The notes beneath the pieces were generated by a model. That model did not search any database, had not been told where the DNA came from, and saw nothing but the letters and a program-made list of their open reading frames with translations. From Holophagales bacterium (GTDB taxonomy: Bacteria; Acidobacteriota; Thermoanaerobaculia; UBA5066), in NCBI GenBank assembly GCA_016714815.1, contig JADKBZ010000004.1, positions 124,001 through 188,000 on the forward strand: DNA of 64,000 nucleotides, written 5' to 3'. Each line of letters begins with the position of its first letter. Position 1 is the first letter of the stretch. Of the stretch, positions 15,306 through 23,767 are shown piece by piece. Position numbers and translations under genes: made by a program.

Positions 15306-16019
15306 TCAGCCCAGCAGCGGCTCGACCGCGGCGCCCGTCTCGATCTCGAACGGGGCCGCCCCCCTCCTGAAGACGCGGGCGCCCTTCTCCCCGAGGAGCG
15401 TCGTCACGCCGTTCTCGACGCGGAGGTAGGCCGACTCGCGCAGCCCGACCACCGGCACCGGGCTCTCCTCGAGGTACTGCAGGAGCCGCTCCTCGCGCGT
15501 CTCCCCCTTGTGGGTCGAGGACGGGTCCGGGTCGAGGTAGTGCGGGTTGATCTGGTACGGCACGAGGCCGAGGGCGAGGAGGTTCGCCGTCTGCACGATC
15601 GGCATGTCGTTCGTCGTCCGGATCGACGGGGCGGCGACGTTCGTCCCCGCGCTCGAGCCGACGAACGGCATCCCCTCGGCCGCCCGGTCGCGGATCGGAC
15701 CCAGCAGCCCCTCGTCCTGGAGCCACTTGAGGAGACGGAAGGTGTTTCCGCCACCGATGAAGACCGCCTCGGCGTCCCGGATCGCCGCCCGCGGATCGGG
15801 GGTCTCGTGGACGCCCTGAACCTCGATACCGAGGCCCGCGAACCGCCCCCGCACTTTCGCGGTGTACCCATCCCGGTCCGCCAGGGCATACGGCACGAAG
15901 GCGATCCTCTTCACTCCTTCGAGAAAGCCCGCCAGGGGCTCGGCCACGTGGTCGAGATACCCGCGACCGTGGATCGTGGAGCTGCTGACGAGAAAAAGCC
16001 GGTGGCGCGCGTTCGTCAT
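15306..16019 (-). CDS. pepE: Dipeptidase E (peptidase family S51)
   Basis: Cytosolic alpha-aspartyl dipeptidase. 237 residues, typical length. Signatures: IAFVPYALADRDGYT, AVFIGGGNTFRLLK, the nucleophile elbow FVGSSAGTNVA with the catalytic Ser, and INPHYLDPDPSSTHKGETREERL carrying the conserved His. It releases N-terminal Asp from dipeptides, a housekeeping peptide-recycling function. It stands three bases from the stop of convergent rlpA, with no room for a separate terminator. Confidence 0.95.
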   Translation of the reverse strand: MTNARHRLFLVSSSTIHGRGYLDHVAEPLAGFLEGVKRIAFVPYALADRDGYTAKVRGRFAGLGIEVQGVHETPDPRAAIRDAEAVFIGGGNTFRLLKWLQDEGLLGPIRDRAAEGMPFVGSSAGTNVAAPSIRTTNDMPIVQTANLLALGLVPYQINPHYLDPDPSSTHKGETREERLLQYLEESPVPVVGLRESAYLRVENGVTTLLGEKGARVFRRGAAPFEIETGAAVEPLLG

Positions 16020-16029
16020 GAAGGCGAGA

Positions 16030-16221
16030 TTACCGCGCCCCGAGGAGCCTCGCCGGAAGGAAGAAGAGCGCCTTCACCAGCTCGACGAGCCCCTCCAGGG
16101 CAACCCCGACGATCCGGAAAGGGATCGAGAGGAGCCAGAGGAAGGGGTACGCGACGAGCGCCACGACCGCCAGCGGCCAGCAGACGACGAGGAGGAGGAG
16201 CCAGAGGAGGAGCTTCACCAT
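16030..16221 (-). CDS. Small two-helix membrane protein
   Basis: 63 residues starting at ATG 16221 after AGGGA. Almost entirely hydrophobic: a first segment LLLWLLLLVVCWPLAVVALVA and a second FLWLLSIPFRIVGVALEGLV, then a short positive tail (PARLLGAR). No family recognised. It lies between pepE and the divergent flavin oxidoreductase and may be transcribed with pepE. Confidence 0.6.
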   Translation of the reverse strand: MVKLLLWLLLLVVCWPLAVVALVAYPFLWLLSIPFRIVGVALEGLVELVKALFFLPARLLGAR

Positions 16222-16270
16222 GATTCCCTGATACGTCGCCGGACGCCGCGGGTTCCCGTACTCTTCGTCC

Positions 16271-17350
16271 ATGGCGCTCTTCACGCCCTTCCCCCTCCGC
16301 TCCGTCACGCTTCCAAACCGGGTCGGCGTCGCGCCGATGTGCCAGTACGTGGCCGAGGACGGTCTCGCGAACGACTGGCACCTCGTCCACCTCGGCGCCC
16401 GCGCCGTCGGCGGCGCCGGGCTCGTCATGACCGAGGCCACGGCCGTTTCGCCCGAGGGACGAATCAGCCCGCAAGACCTCGGTCTCTGGAACGACGAGCA
16501 GACCGCCCCGCTCGCCCGGATCGCCTCCTTCGTCTCGGCCCAGGGCTCAGTCCCTGCGATCCAGCTCGCGCACGCCGGGCGAAAGGCCTCGACGAAGCGC
16601 TCCTGGGACGGCGGTGGTCCCGCCACTCCCGCCGACGGCGGCTGGTCGCCGATCCTCGCGCCGAGCGCGGTCCCGTTCGACGACGGCTGGCACCTTCCGC
16701 AGGCGCTCGACGCCGCGGGCATGACCCGTCTCGTCGACGATTTCGTCTCCGCAACCCGCCGGGCGGCGGCCGCCGGATTCCACGTCGCCGAGATCCACGC
16801 GGCCCACGGCTACCTGCTCCACCAGTTCCTCTCGCCGATCGCGAACCGGAGGACCGACGCATACGGCGGCGCGCTCGAGAACCGGATGCGCTTCCCGCTC
16901 CGCGTCGTCGAGGCGGTCCGTTCCGCGTGGCCCTCCGACCTCCCGCTCTTCATCCGGATCTCGGTCACCGACTGGGTCGAGGGAGGATTCGTCCCCGAGG
17001 AGGCGGTCGTCTTCGCCCGTCAGGCTCATTCCCTCGGAGTCGACCTCGTCGACTGCTCTTCCGGCGGCATGCACCCGAGGGCGGTCGTCCCCGTCGGCCC
17101 CGGCTACCAGGTTCCGTTCGCAGCCCGGATCCGGGCCGAAGCCGGGGTCGCCACGGCCGCCGTCGGCCTCATCACGACGGCCCGCCAGGCTGCGAACATC
17201 GTTCAGAGCGGCCAGGCGGACCTCGTTCTTCTCGGGCGAGAGATGCTCCGCACGCCCCAGTGGGCCCTTCGAGCTTCCGCCGAGCTCGGCACGCCGATGC
17301 CGGGCCCGCGCCCGTACGAGCGCGCAAGACCCTTCGGCACAGCAATTTAG
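16271..17350 (+). CDS. namA: NADH:flavin oxidoreductase, YqjM-type old yellow enzyme
   Basis: FMN-dependent ene-reductase that reduces activated C=C bonds (quinones, enones, electrophilic xenobiotics) with NAD(P)H. 359 residues. Features of the YqjM class: PMCQY near residue 22 (Cys that tunes FMN), GLVMTEATAVSPEGRISP, QLAHAGRKAS, HAAHGYLLHQFLSP with the substrate His pair, NRRTDAYGG, NRMRFPL, and the FMN phosphate loop VGLITTARQA ... LVLLGREMLR. Complete N- and C-termini. Stands alone, upstream of hsp20; suggests an oxidative or electrophile stress role by association only. Confidence 0.95.
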   Translation: MALFTPFPLRSVTLPNRVGVAPMCQYVAEDGLANDWHLVHLGARAVGGAGLVMTEATAVSPEGRISPQDLGLWNDEQTAPLARIASFVSAQGSVPAIQLAHAGRKASTKRSWDGGGPATPADGGWSPILAPSAVPFDDGWHLPQALDAAGMTRLVDDFVSATRRAAAAGFHVAEIHAAHGYLLHQFLSPIANRRTDAYGGALENRMRFPLRVVEAVRSAWPSDLPLFIRISVTDWVEGGFVPEEAVVFARQAHSLGVDLVDCSSGGMHPRAVVPVGPGYQVPFAARIRAEAGVATAAVGLITTARQAANIVQSGQADLVLLGREMLRTPQWALRASAELGTPMPGPRPYERARPFGTAI

Positions 17351-17426
17351 ACATCCAGCGCAACGCAGGAGGACCCCTCCGGCCAGCCTCTTCATCGGAA
17401 GAGGTCGTCATTCTTCTCGAAAATAC

Positions 17427-17455
17427 TTGACAATGGCACAGGCAGATCACATATT
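17427..17455 (+). promoter_or_regulatory. sigma-70 type promoter for hsp20
   Basis: Perfect -35 TTGACA (17427-17432), 17-base spacer, -10 CATATT (17450-17455, four of six). The 17351-17534 gap is much AT-richer than its surroundings. No CIRCE-type inverted repeat is visible, so I cannot assign HrcA control. Confidence 0.7.
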
Positions 17456-17534
17456 TCACATGGACCTGATGCCACAGACGAAGAAAATGCAAGAGGAACC
17501 AGGTCAGACAAAGAACCTATACGGAGGTAACAAC

Positions 17535-18014
17535 ATGATCACCCGTTGGAACGACCCCTTCCGCGAGCTCGAGTCCTTCCGCAACCAGGTCAACCGCCTC
17601 TTCGGGGAGTCCTACCCCGCCAACCGGAGCGCGGACGAGGCCCCGAGCCTCGCCGCCTGGGCTCCGCCGGTCGACATCAGCGAAACGCCCGACCTTCTCG
17701 TCTTCCAGGTCGAGCTCCCCGGCTTCACCCAGGACAACCTCAAGCTCCGTGCCGAGAACGGCGTCCTGACGCTCGAGGGCGAGCGGACGTTCGAGAAGGA
17801 GCACGACAAGAAGGCCTACCACCGCGTCGAGAGGGCCTATGGTCGGTTCGTGCGCGCGTTCTCCCTCCCGGTCAACGTCAACCCCGAGAAGATCAACGCC
17901 ACGCTCGTCGACGGAGTCCTGACGATCGAGCTCCCCAAACGCGAGGAAGCCAAGCCGAAGTCGATCCCGATCGGAATCGGCACGGCGAAGCAGATCTCCA
18001 CCACGGCGAAGTAA
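17535..18014 (+). CDS. hsp20: Small heat shock protein, Hsp20/alpha-crystallin family
   Basis: ATP-independent holdase chaperone. 159 residues from ATG 17535, chosen because GGAGG sits 9 bases upstream; a longer in-frame start at 17427 would put the promoter inside the gene. N-terminus MITRWNDPFRELESFRNQVNRLF, alpha-crystallin domain WAPPVDISETPDLLVFQVELPG ... GVLTLEGERTFEKEH ... FVRAFSLPVNVNPEKINATLVDGVL with the family A-x-(L/V)-x-(D/N)-G-V-L signature, and a C-terminal I-x-I motif (IPIGI). Followed by a strong stem-loop. Confidence 0.95.
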   Translation: MITRWNDPFRELESFRNQVNRLFGESYPANRSADEAPSLAAWAPPVDISETPDLLVFQVELPGFTQDNLKLRAENGVLTLEGERTFEKEHDKKAYHRVERAYGRFVRAFSLPVNVNPEKINATLVDGVLTIELPKREEAKPKSIPIGIGTAKQISTTAK

Positions 18015-18072
18015 GGCCTCTCGCCCCGGAATCGAAAACCAGGGAGCGGAAGCCAGGCTTCCCTCCTCACAC

Positions 18073-18100
18073 CGGCGGCGGCCCTGCGGGTCCGCCGCCG
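18073..18100 (+). terminator. Stem-loop terminator after hsp20
   Basis: CGGCGGCGG-CCC pairs with GGG-(T)-CCGCCGCCG around TGC, giving a 12-pair stem with one bulge, followed by TTCTCGTCT. Located 59 bases after the hsp20 stop; the following gene (pfkA) is convergent. Confidence 0.7.
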
Positions 18101-18208
18101 TTCTCGTCTGCTCCCTGCGGATCTCTGAAGGCGCGCCGGCCGCGGGCGGGGCGGGGCGTACCGCCCCGCTCGCGGCCCCCTGTCGAAGCGACGTGACGGT
18201 GAAGCTGG

Positions 18209-18241
18209 ATCTCTCCGTCTCTCCGTCTCTCCGTCTCTCCG
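18209..18241. repeat. Short tandem repeat, TCTCTCCG unit
   Basis: Four near-perfect copies of an 8-base unit just beyond the pfkA stop codon, in the 18015-18252 space between convergent hsp20 and pfkA. Apart from this and the stem-loop at 18073 I see nothing in that space. Confidence 0.75.
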
Positions 18242-18252
18242 GTGCTCCGGGG

Positions 18253-19386
18253 TCAGTCGCCGAGGCAGGTTCCCAGAGCGCGGGCGGCCTCGACCCAGGG
18301 ATGGTCGAGAGGCACCGTCTTTCGCTTCCCGACGACTTCCTCGAGCGGCACGGGTTTCGTTCCCTCGCCCCGGGCGGCCACCATCACCCCGAACTTCTTC
18401 TTCGCGACGAGGTCGGCACAGGCCGTTCCGAGGCGCGTCGCCAGGAAACGGTCCGCCGCCGACGGCGTCCCTCCTCGCTGCAGGTGGCCCAGGATCGTCA
18501 CGCGCGACTCGAGGCCCGTCAGCTTCTCGAGCTGCTCGGCGAGCCCGAGCGCCCGTCCGGTCCGATGCCCCTCTCCGGCCACGTCGCCCCCGCTCCCCTT
18601 TCCCTTCTTCCCGGGTTTCCCCTTCCGCCCTTCGCTCGCCTTCTCTTTCTCCTTGATGCCGGCGGCGGCCTCGGCCTGCACCTTCGAGAGCGCCCCTTCC
18701 GCCACGGCGACGATCGAGAACCGCTTCTCGCTCCGGAACCGCTTCAGGATGGCGCTCGCCACCGAATCGACGTCGTACGGAATCTCGGGGATCAGGATGA
18801 CGTCGGCTCCGCCCGCCACGCCGGCCCCGAGCGCGAGCCACCCCGCCTTGTGGCCCATCACCTCGACCACGATGATCCTGTGGTGGCTGTGGGCCGTGGA
18901 GTGAAGCCGGTCCACCGCCTCGGTCGCGATGCCGAGAGCGGTGTCGTAGCCGAACGTCACGTCCGTCATCGCGACGTCGTTGTCGATCGTCTTCGGGAGG
19001 GTGACGACGTTCAGCCCCGCCTTCTGGAGGTGGAAGGCGTTCTTCTGCGTCCCCCCGCCGCCGAGGCAGACGAGGGCGTCGAGGTGGTGCTTGCGGTAGT
19101 TCTCGACGATCAGGTCCGTCATGTCGAGGACCTTCCCCGCCACGGGCATCGCGTTCGGCTTGTCGCGGCTCGTGCCGAGGATCGTCCCGCCGTGCGTCAG
19201 GATCCCGGAGAGCGTCCGCTCGTCGAGCCAGACGGTGCGGTTCTCCATGAGGCCCCGGAAGCCGTCGCGGAAGCCGATGACCTGCATTCCGTGGCGCAGC
19301 TCGGCCGCCTTGCCGACGGCCCGGAGGGCGGCGTTCAGGCCGGGCGTATCGCCGCCCGACGTCAGGATCCCGATGAGCTTGGACAT
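18253..19386 (-). CDS. pfkA: 6-phosphofructokinase
   Basis: Phosphorylates fructose-6-phosphate in glycolysis. About 377 residues from ATG 19386 (GGAGGGAG 5 bases upstream; an ATG six codons earlier lacks one). Motifs: ILTSGGDTPGLNAALRAV, the nucleotide loop CLGGGGTQKNA, PKTIDNDVAMTD with the catalytic Asp, and MGHKAGWLAL. The position that separates ATP enzymes (GGDG) from PPi enzymes (GGDD) reads GGGG, so phosphoryl donor cannot be decided from this motif. A Lys/Gly-rich insert (about 35 residues: KEKEKASEGRKGKPGKKGKG) interrupts the region near residue 245, unlike standard PfkA. Single gene, convergent with hsp20. Confidence 0.92.
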   Translation of the reverse strand: MSKLIGILTSGGDTPGLNAALRAVGKAAELRHGMQVIGFRDGFRGLMENRTVWLDERTLSGILTHGGTILGTSRDKPNAMPVAGKVLDMTDLIVENYRKHHLDALVCLGGGGTQKNAFHLQKAGLNVVTLPKTIDNDVAMTDVTFGYDTALGIATEAVDRLHSTAHSHHRIIVVEVMGHKAGWLALGAGVAGGADVILIPEIPYDVDSVASAILKRFRSEKRFSIVAVAEGALSKVQAEAAAGIKEKEKASEGRKGKPGKKGKGSGGDVAGEGHRTGRALGLAEQLEKLTGLESRVTILGHLQRGGTPSAADRFLATRLGTACADLVAKKKFGVMVAARGEGTKPVPLEEVVGKRKTVPLDHPWVEAARALGTCLGD

Positions 19387-19479
19387 GTCTCTCCCTCCGG
19401 ACACTCGATTATCCCGCCGCGCCCGGGCGGCAGATCCTACGAAGGCGGCGTGCAGACGGAGTTAAGTCAGGGAGCCCCG

Positions 19480-21357
19480 TCAGACCGTCCGGTCGCCCAG
19501 CGACAGCGGCCGCGGCTTCGTCATCGCCTCGATCGACAGCAGGTCGTCGAGCTGGGCGGGAGTCAGGTACCCCTTCTCGAGGATCAGGTCCCTGACGGCC
19601 CGCCCCGTCGCGAGAGCCTCCTTGGCGACCTCGCTCGCCCGCTCGTAGCCGAGAGCCGGGACGACGGCCGTCACGATGCCGATCGAGCGGTCCACCATCT
19701 CGCGGCAGTGCTCGCGGTTCGCCGTGATCCCGCGGATGCACCGGAGGCGGAGCGTGTCGATCGCCGCCGTCAGCATGTCGACAGACTGGAAGAGGTTGAA
19801 TGCCAGGATCGGCTCCATGACGTTGAGCTGGAGCTGGCCGGCCTCCGACGCGAGGGTGATCGTCAGATCGTTGCCGATGACCTGGAAGGCGACCTGGTTG
19901 ACGACCTCCGGAATGACCGGGTTCACCTTCCCCGGCATGATGCTCGACCCGGGCTGCATCGGCGGCAGGTTGATTTCGTTCAGGCCACAGCGCGGCCCCG
20001 AGGAGAGGAGCCGCAGGTCGTTGCACATCTTCGAGAGCTTCACGGCGACCCGCTTGAGGACGCCGGAGAACATGACGAAGGCGCCCGTGTCGGGCGTCGC
20101 CTCGACGAGGTTCTCCGCCAGGACGACGTCGAGCCCGGTGACGCGGCGCAGCTCCTCGACGACGAGCTCGGGGTAGCGCGGGTCGGCGTTGATCCCGGTT
20201 CCGATCGCCGTCCCCCCCATGTTCACCTCGAGGAAGAGCCTCACCGTCTCGCGCAGGCGGGCGACGTCCTCGCCGGTCGTCACCGCGAAGGCGCCGAACT
20301 CCTGGCCGAGCGTCATCGGGACGGCGTCCTGAAGCTGCGTCCGGCCCATCTTCAGGACTTCGCGAAACTCCTCCCCTTTCTCGGCGAGCGCCCCGCGCAG
20401 CTTCTCGAGAGCGGCGACGAGAACTCGGGTCGCCAGGATCGCGGCGATCCGGAGCGCCGTCGGGTAGACGTCGTTCGTCGACTGGGCGAGGTTCACGTGG
20501 TTGTTCGGGTGGCAGGCCGCGTAGTCGCCCCTGGCGTGCCCGAGGATCTCGAGCGCCCGGTTGGCGATGACCTCGTTCGCGTTCATGTTCGTCGAGGTCC
20601 CCGCGCCCCCCTGGACCATGTCGACGACGAAGTGCCCGTGGTGGTGCCCGTCGATGACCTCCTGAGAGGCCTGCTCGATGGCGGCGGCGATGGCCGGCGG
20701 CAGGAGGCCGAGGCGTGCGTTGGCGCGCGCGGCGGCGAGCTTCACCATTGCGAGGGCGCGGACGAGCGTCGGGAAGTGCGAGACCGGGATGCCGGTGATC
20801 GGGAAGTTCTCGACGGCCCGGAGGGTCTGGACGCCGAAGAGGGCGTCGGCCGGAACGTCGCGCTCGCCGAGGAGGTCGTGCTCGCGCCGCACCGCCCCCG
20901 ACCCGTAGCCCTTCTCCGTCCCGACGGCCCGGGAGCTCTGGTACTGGAGCCGCCTGTTCATGACGACGGCGACGCGCGAGAGGACCTCCATCGCGGCCGC
21001 CGCGTCGCCGAGGAGGCGCTCCCGGACCGCCTCCCGGGGGAGCTCGAGGACCGACGTGCGTCCGAGGGAGCGGGCCGAGGTCGTGTGGTCCGACGTGTGG
21101 AGAAACGCGCCGATCCCGACCGCCTCGCCGCGGCCCTCGATGGAGAGCGGTTCGACGACGCCCGCCCGCGTGCGCGAGATCTCGATGCTCCCCTCCAGAA
21201 CGACGAAGAGCGCCTGCCGCGGCGTCCCCTGCGCCCAGAGGAGGGTCCCCGCCGGAAGCTCGCGCCGCGACGCGGCCCCCGCGAGGAGGCCCAGGACCTC
21301 GTCCGAAAGGCCCGCGAAAATCTCCGTCGCTCCGAGCACCGCACGCGCGTCCGTCAC
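19480..21357 (-). CDS. aspA: Cyclic-nucleotide-binding-like domain fused to aspartate ammonia-lyase
   Basis: 625 residues from GTG 21357, preceded by AGGAGGTG at ideal spacing. Residues 1-145 form a CRP/cNMP-binding-like beta barrel (IFAGLSDEVLGLLAGAA, LPAGTLLWAQGTPRQALFVV, LEGSIEISR, LELPREAVRERLL). Residues 150-625 are a full class II lyase: YGSGAVRREHDLLGERDVP, GTSTNMNANEVIANRALE, HPNNHVNLAQSTND, GRTQLQDAVPMTLGQEFGA and GSSIMPGKVNPVIPEVVNQV, the last being the aspartase form (fumarase C differs after KVNP). Predicted reaction: L-aspartate to fumarate and ammonia. In the barrel the usual phosphate-binding Glu and Arg (GE-x-AL, R-TA) read GIGAF and TTSAR, so cAMP binding is doubtful. Standard AspA enzymes lack this domain; it may be an allosteric regulator. 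Confidence 0.9.
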   Translation of the reverse strand: MTDARAVLGATEIFAGLSDEVLGLLAGAASRRELPAGTLLWAQGTPRQALFVVLEGSIEISRTRAGVVEPLSIEGRGEAVGIGAFLHTSDHTTSARSLGRTSVLELPREAVRERLLGDAAAAMEVLSRVAVVMNRRLQYQSSRAVGTEKGYGSGAVRREHDLLGERDVPADALFGVQTLRAVENFPITGIPVSHFPTLVRALAMVKLAAARANARLGLLPPAIAAAIEQASQEVIDGHHHGHFVVDMVQGGAGTSTNMNANEVIANRALEILGHARGDYAACHPNNHVNLAQSTNDVYPTALRIAAILATRVLVAALEKLRGALAEKGEEFREVLKMGRTQLQDAVPMTLGQEFGAFAVTTGEDVARLRETVRLFLEVNMGGTAIGTGINADPRYPELVVEELRRVTGLDVVLAENLVEATPDTGAFVMFSGVLKRVAVKLSKMCNDLRLLSSGPRCGLNEINLPPMQPGSSIMPGKVNPVIPEVVNQVAFQVIGNDLTITLASEAGQLQLNVMEPILAFNLFQSVDMLTAAIDTLRLRCIRGITANREHCREMVDRSIGIVTAVVPALGYERASEVAKEALATGRAVRDLILEKGYLTPAQLDDLLSIEAMTKPRPLSLGDRTV

Positions 21358-21437
21358 GAGACACCTCCTGGCGCCGCCGGGCGGCGCCGGGCGCCATTGT
21401 AGGGAGGCCCGGGACCGCGGCGCGCCGGGCGAGGCCG

Positions 21438-22538
21438 CTACCTTCCCCTGAGCGGCCGCCGGAACGCGCTCTTCACGAGGCGGTCGAGGAGCGCGTCGAG
21501 CGGCAGGCCCGCCGCTTCCCACATCTTCGGGAACATCGAGATCGGCGTGAAGCCGGGGAGCGAGTTGATCTCATTCAGAAGGATGCGCCCGGTCGCCCTC
21601 TCGAGGAAGAAATCGACCCGTGCAAACCCCGCGCCGCCGATGGCGTCGAATGCGGCGCAGGCCATCCGGCGCACCTCCTCGCGCGTCCCTTCCGCCACGT
21701 CCGCGGGGATGACGCAGTAGGAGCGGTCGTCGATGTACTTGTCCTCGTAGTCATAGAACTCGTGGGCCGGGACGATCTCGCCGGGGAGCGACGCCTCCGT
21801 CGGGCCCCCGTCCCCTTCGAGGACGGCGCATTCGATCTCGCGCGCGTCGACGGCCGCTTCGACGAGGGCCGTCGCGTCGACGGCCAGGGCGGTCTCGACG
21901 GCCGCGTCGAGGCCCTCGAGCGTCTTCACCTTCGTGATGCCGATCGAAGAGCCGGCGCAGGCCGGCTTGACGAAGAGGGGCAGGCCCAGGGCTCCTATCC
22001 GCGCGACGAGCGCCGGGCGGAGCCCGGGCGAAGACCACGAGGCAGAGGGAACGGCGACGTACCGCACCTGCGACAGGCCGGCCGCCGCGAACGCCGCCTT
22101 CATCAGGACCTTGTCCATGCCGACGGCCGAGGCCGCGACGCCGAAGCCGACGTACGGGACGTTCATCGCCTCGAAGAGGCCCTGGAGCACGCCGTCCTCC
22201 CCGAAGGTCCCGTGGACGATCGGGAAGACGACGTCCCAGGCTCCGTCGCGGAATGCGTCCGAGAACGACGCGACCGTCTCCGCCGCGGGGGCCGGCTTCG
22301 AGCCGGGAACGACGCCGTCGAGAAGCGCCTCGCGCGGAGGCCGGGCGAAGTACCGGAGCATCTCCTCGCGGGACGCGGCGACCCCGTGCCAGAGACCGTC
22401 CTTGCCGACGAAGACGGGAAGCGCCTCGTACCGGTCGGCCGGCAGGTTCTGGAGAATGCAGCGGGCGGAGAGGAAGGAGACTCCGTGCTCCCGCGAGGGG
22501 CCGCCGAAGACGACCCCTACGCGGGTCCGGAGGCTCAC
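21438..22538 (-). CDS. ddl: D-alanine--D-alanine ligase
   Basis: ATP-grasp ligase making D-Ala-D-Ala for the peptidoglycan precursor. 366 residues from GTG 22538, which overlaps the upstream aminotransferase stop as GTGA. Motifs: VVFGGPSREHGVSFLSA, VVFPIVHGTFGEDGVLQGLFE, YVGFGVAASAVGMDK, FVKPACAGSSIGITKVK, EIECAVLEG, FYDYEDKYID, and the metal-binding C-terminus FARVDFF ... LLNEINSLPGFTPISMFPKM. Length fits the longer (VanA/VanB-like) Ddl group with extended middle; the EFYDYEDKY form is ordinary D-Ala-type. Confidence 0.96.
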   Translation of the reverse strand: MSLRTRVGVVFGGPSREHGVSFLSARCILQNLPADRYEALPVFVGKDGLWHGVAASREEMLRYFARPPREALLDGVVPGSKPAPAAETVASFSDAFRDGAWDVVFPIVHGTFGEDGVLQGLFEAMNVPYVGFGVAASAVGMDKVLMKAAFAAAGLSQVRYVAVPSASWSSPGLRPALVARIGALGLPLFVKPACAGSSIGITKVKTLEGLDAAVETALAVDATALVEAAVDAREIECAVLEGDGGPTEASLPGEIVPAHEFYDYEDKYIDDRSYCVIPADVAEGTREEVRRMACAAFDAIGGAGFARVDFFLERATGRILLNEINSLPGFTPISMFPKMWEAAGLPLDALLDRLVKSAFRRPLRGR

Positions 22539-23674
22539 GCCTTGGCCGCGGCCGGGGCTGCGGCCAGGATCCTCGCGGCCTGCTCCTCGTAGGCGGCCAG
22601 GACGTTCTTCACCGAAGCGAGGTCGACGTCGCCCATGTGGCCGATCCGGATGTTGGACGACTTGAACTTGCCGTACCCGGCTCCCGGGACCCAGCCGGCG
22701 GACTTCATCGCCTTGTTGAGCTCCTCGGCGCCGACCCCCTCGGGCGGGAAGAGCGACGAGACGCTGGGCGAGTGCGCACCCTCGCCCGGAAGGAAGCGGA
22801 AGCCGGCCTTCGGCGCCCACTCCTCGACGGCCGAGAGCATCGCGTGGTGGCGGGCCCAGCGGTTCTCCATCCCCTCGGCGAGGATGTGGTCGAGCTGGAC
22901 GTCGAGCGCGTAGAGGAGCGGGAGCGACGGCGTCGTCGGGTTCTGGTTCTTCTTGCCGAACGCCTCGACGTCGAGGAGGTCGAGGTAGATGCCGCGGAAC
23001 TTCTTCTGCCGCGCCGCCGCGAGCGCCTTCTCCGAGACGGAGAAGACGGCGATGCCGGGCGGGAGCGCGAGCGCCTTCTGCGAGCCGCAGACGCCGAGGT
23101 CGATCCCCCACTCGTCCGCCTCGACCCGCGTGGCGGCCAGCGACGTGACGACGTCGGCGAAGAGGAGCGCGTCGCTGTTCTCGTGGACGACCTTCGCGAT
23201 GGCGGCGAGGTCGGAGATCGTCCCGACCGACGTCTCGTTGTGGACGACGGTCACGATCTGGTACTTCTTCTCCGCGAGCGCCTTCTTCACGTCGTCCGCG
23301 AGGATCGGCTTGCCCCACTCGGCCTTCAGGATCGTCGTGTCGAGGCCGAGCCGCTGGCTCATCTCGCCCCACTTGTCCGAGAAGGCGCCGTTGCAGCACG
23401 CGAGGACGGGGCCCGTGGCGCAGGAGACGAGGCCGGCCTCCCAGACGCCCGTTGCCGACGTCGCGAGCGTGTGCGCCTGCCCCTTCGTCCGGAAGACCTT
23501 CGGGAGCTTCTCGAGGATGCGGCCGTAGAGGTCGGAGAAGGCCGCGGAGCGGTGCGACATCATCGGGCCGCCGAGCGCCTGGAGGACCTGCGGACGAACC
23601 CAGACGGGGCCCGGATTGAAGAAACGGACCTGACCGGCGTGGCCGGAGGTGGAGTCGAATTCAGCGCTGCTCAT
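22535..23674 (-). CDS. Class V aminotransferase (alanine/serine-glyoxylate type)
   Basis: PLP enzyme of the serine-glyoxylate / alanine-glyoxylate aminotransferase family. About 379 residues from ATG 23674. Visible: FNPGPVWVRPQVLQAL, MSHRSAAFSDLYGRI, TLATSATGVWEAGL (phosphate-binding region), VVHNETSVGT, LFADVVTSLAA with the Asp that pairs with the PLP ring, GSQKALALPPG with the Schiff-base Lys, and IRIGHMG near the C-terminus. The stop overlaps ddl (GTGA), so co-expression is likely; supply of alanine-type substrates would make sense but the true donor and acceptor cannot be read from sequence. Some relatives act as phosphoserine aminotransferases. Confidence 0.85.
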   Translation of the reverse strand: MSSAEFDSTSGHAGQVRFFNPGPVWVRPQVLQALGGPMMSHRSAAFSDLYGRILEKLPKVFRTKGQAHTLATSATGVWEAGLVSCATGPVLACCNGAFSDKWGEMSQRLGLDTTILKAEWGKPILADDVKKALAEKKYQIVTVVHNETSVGTISDLAAIAKVVHENSDALLFADVVTSLAATRVEADEWGIDLGVCGSQKALALPPGIAVFSVSEKALAAARQKKFRGIYLDLLDVEAFGKKNQNPTTPSLPLLYALDVQLDHILAEGMENRWARHHAMLSAVEEWAPKAGFRFLPGEGAHSPSVSSLFPPEGVGAEELNKAMKSAGWVPGAGYGKFKSSNIRIGHMGDVDLASVKNVLAAYEEQAARILAAAPAAAKA

Positions 23675-23767
23675 GCGGCCGATTTTACGCTCGGCGACGG
23701 GATCCGCCCGCTCTCGAGTGCGGGCACGAGCCAACCGGGACGACCGACCGACCAGGCCGGTTCCGGC

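Noticed and set aside
17351..17534. CIRCE or other heat-shock operator upstream of hsp20
   Set aside because: No 9-9-9 inverted repeat is present; only a sigma-70 type promoter is visible.
18193..21402. A 1069-residue open frame on the plus strand
   Set aside because: It is antisense to pfkA and the aspartase fusion, rich in Arg/Glu/Asp/Pro without domains; long shadow frames are expected at this GC content.
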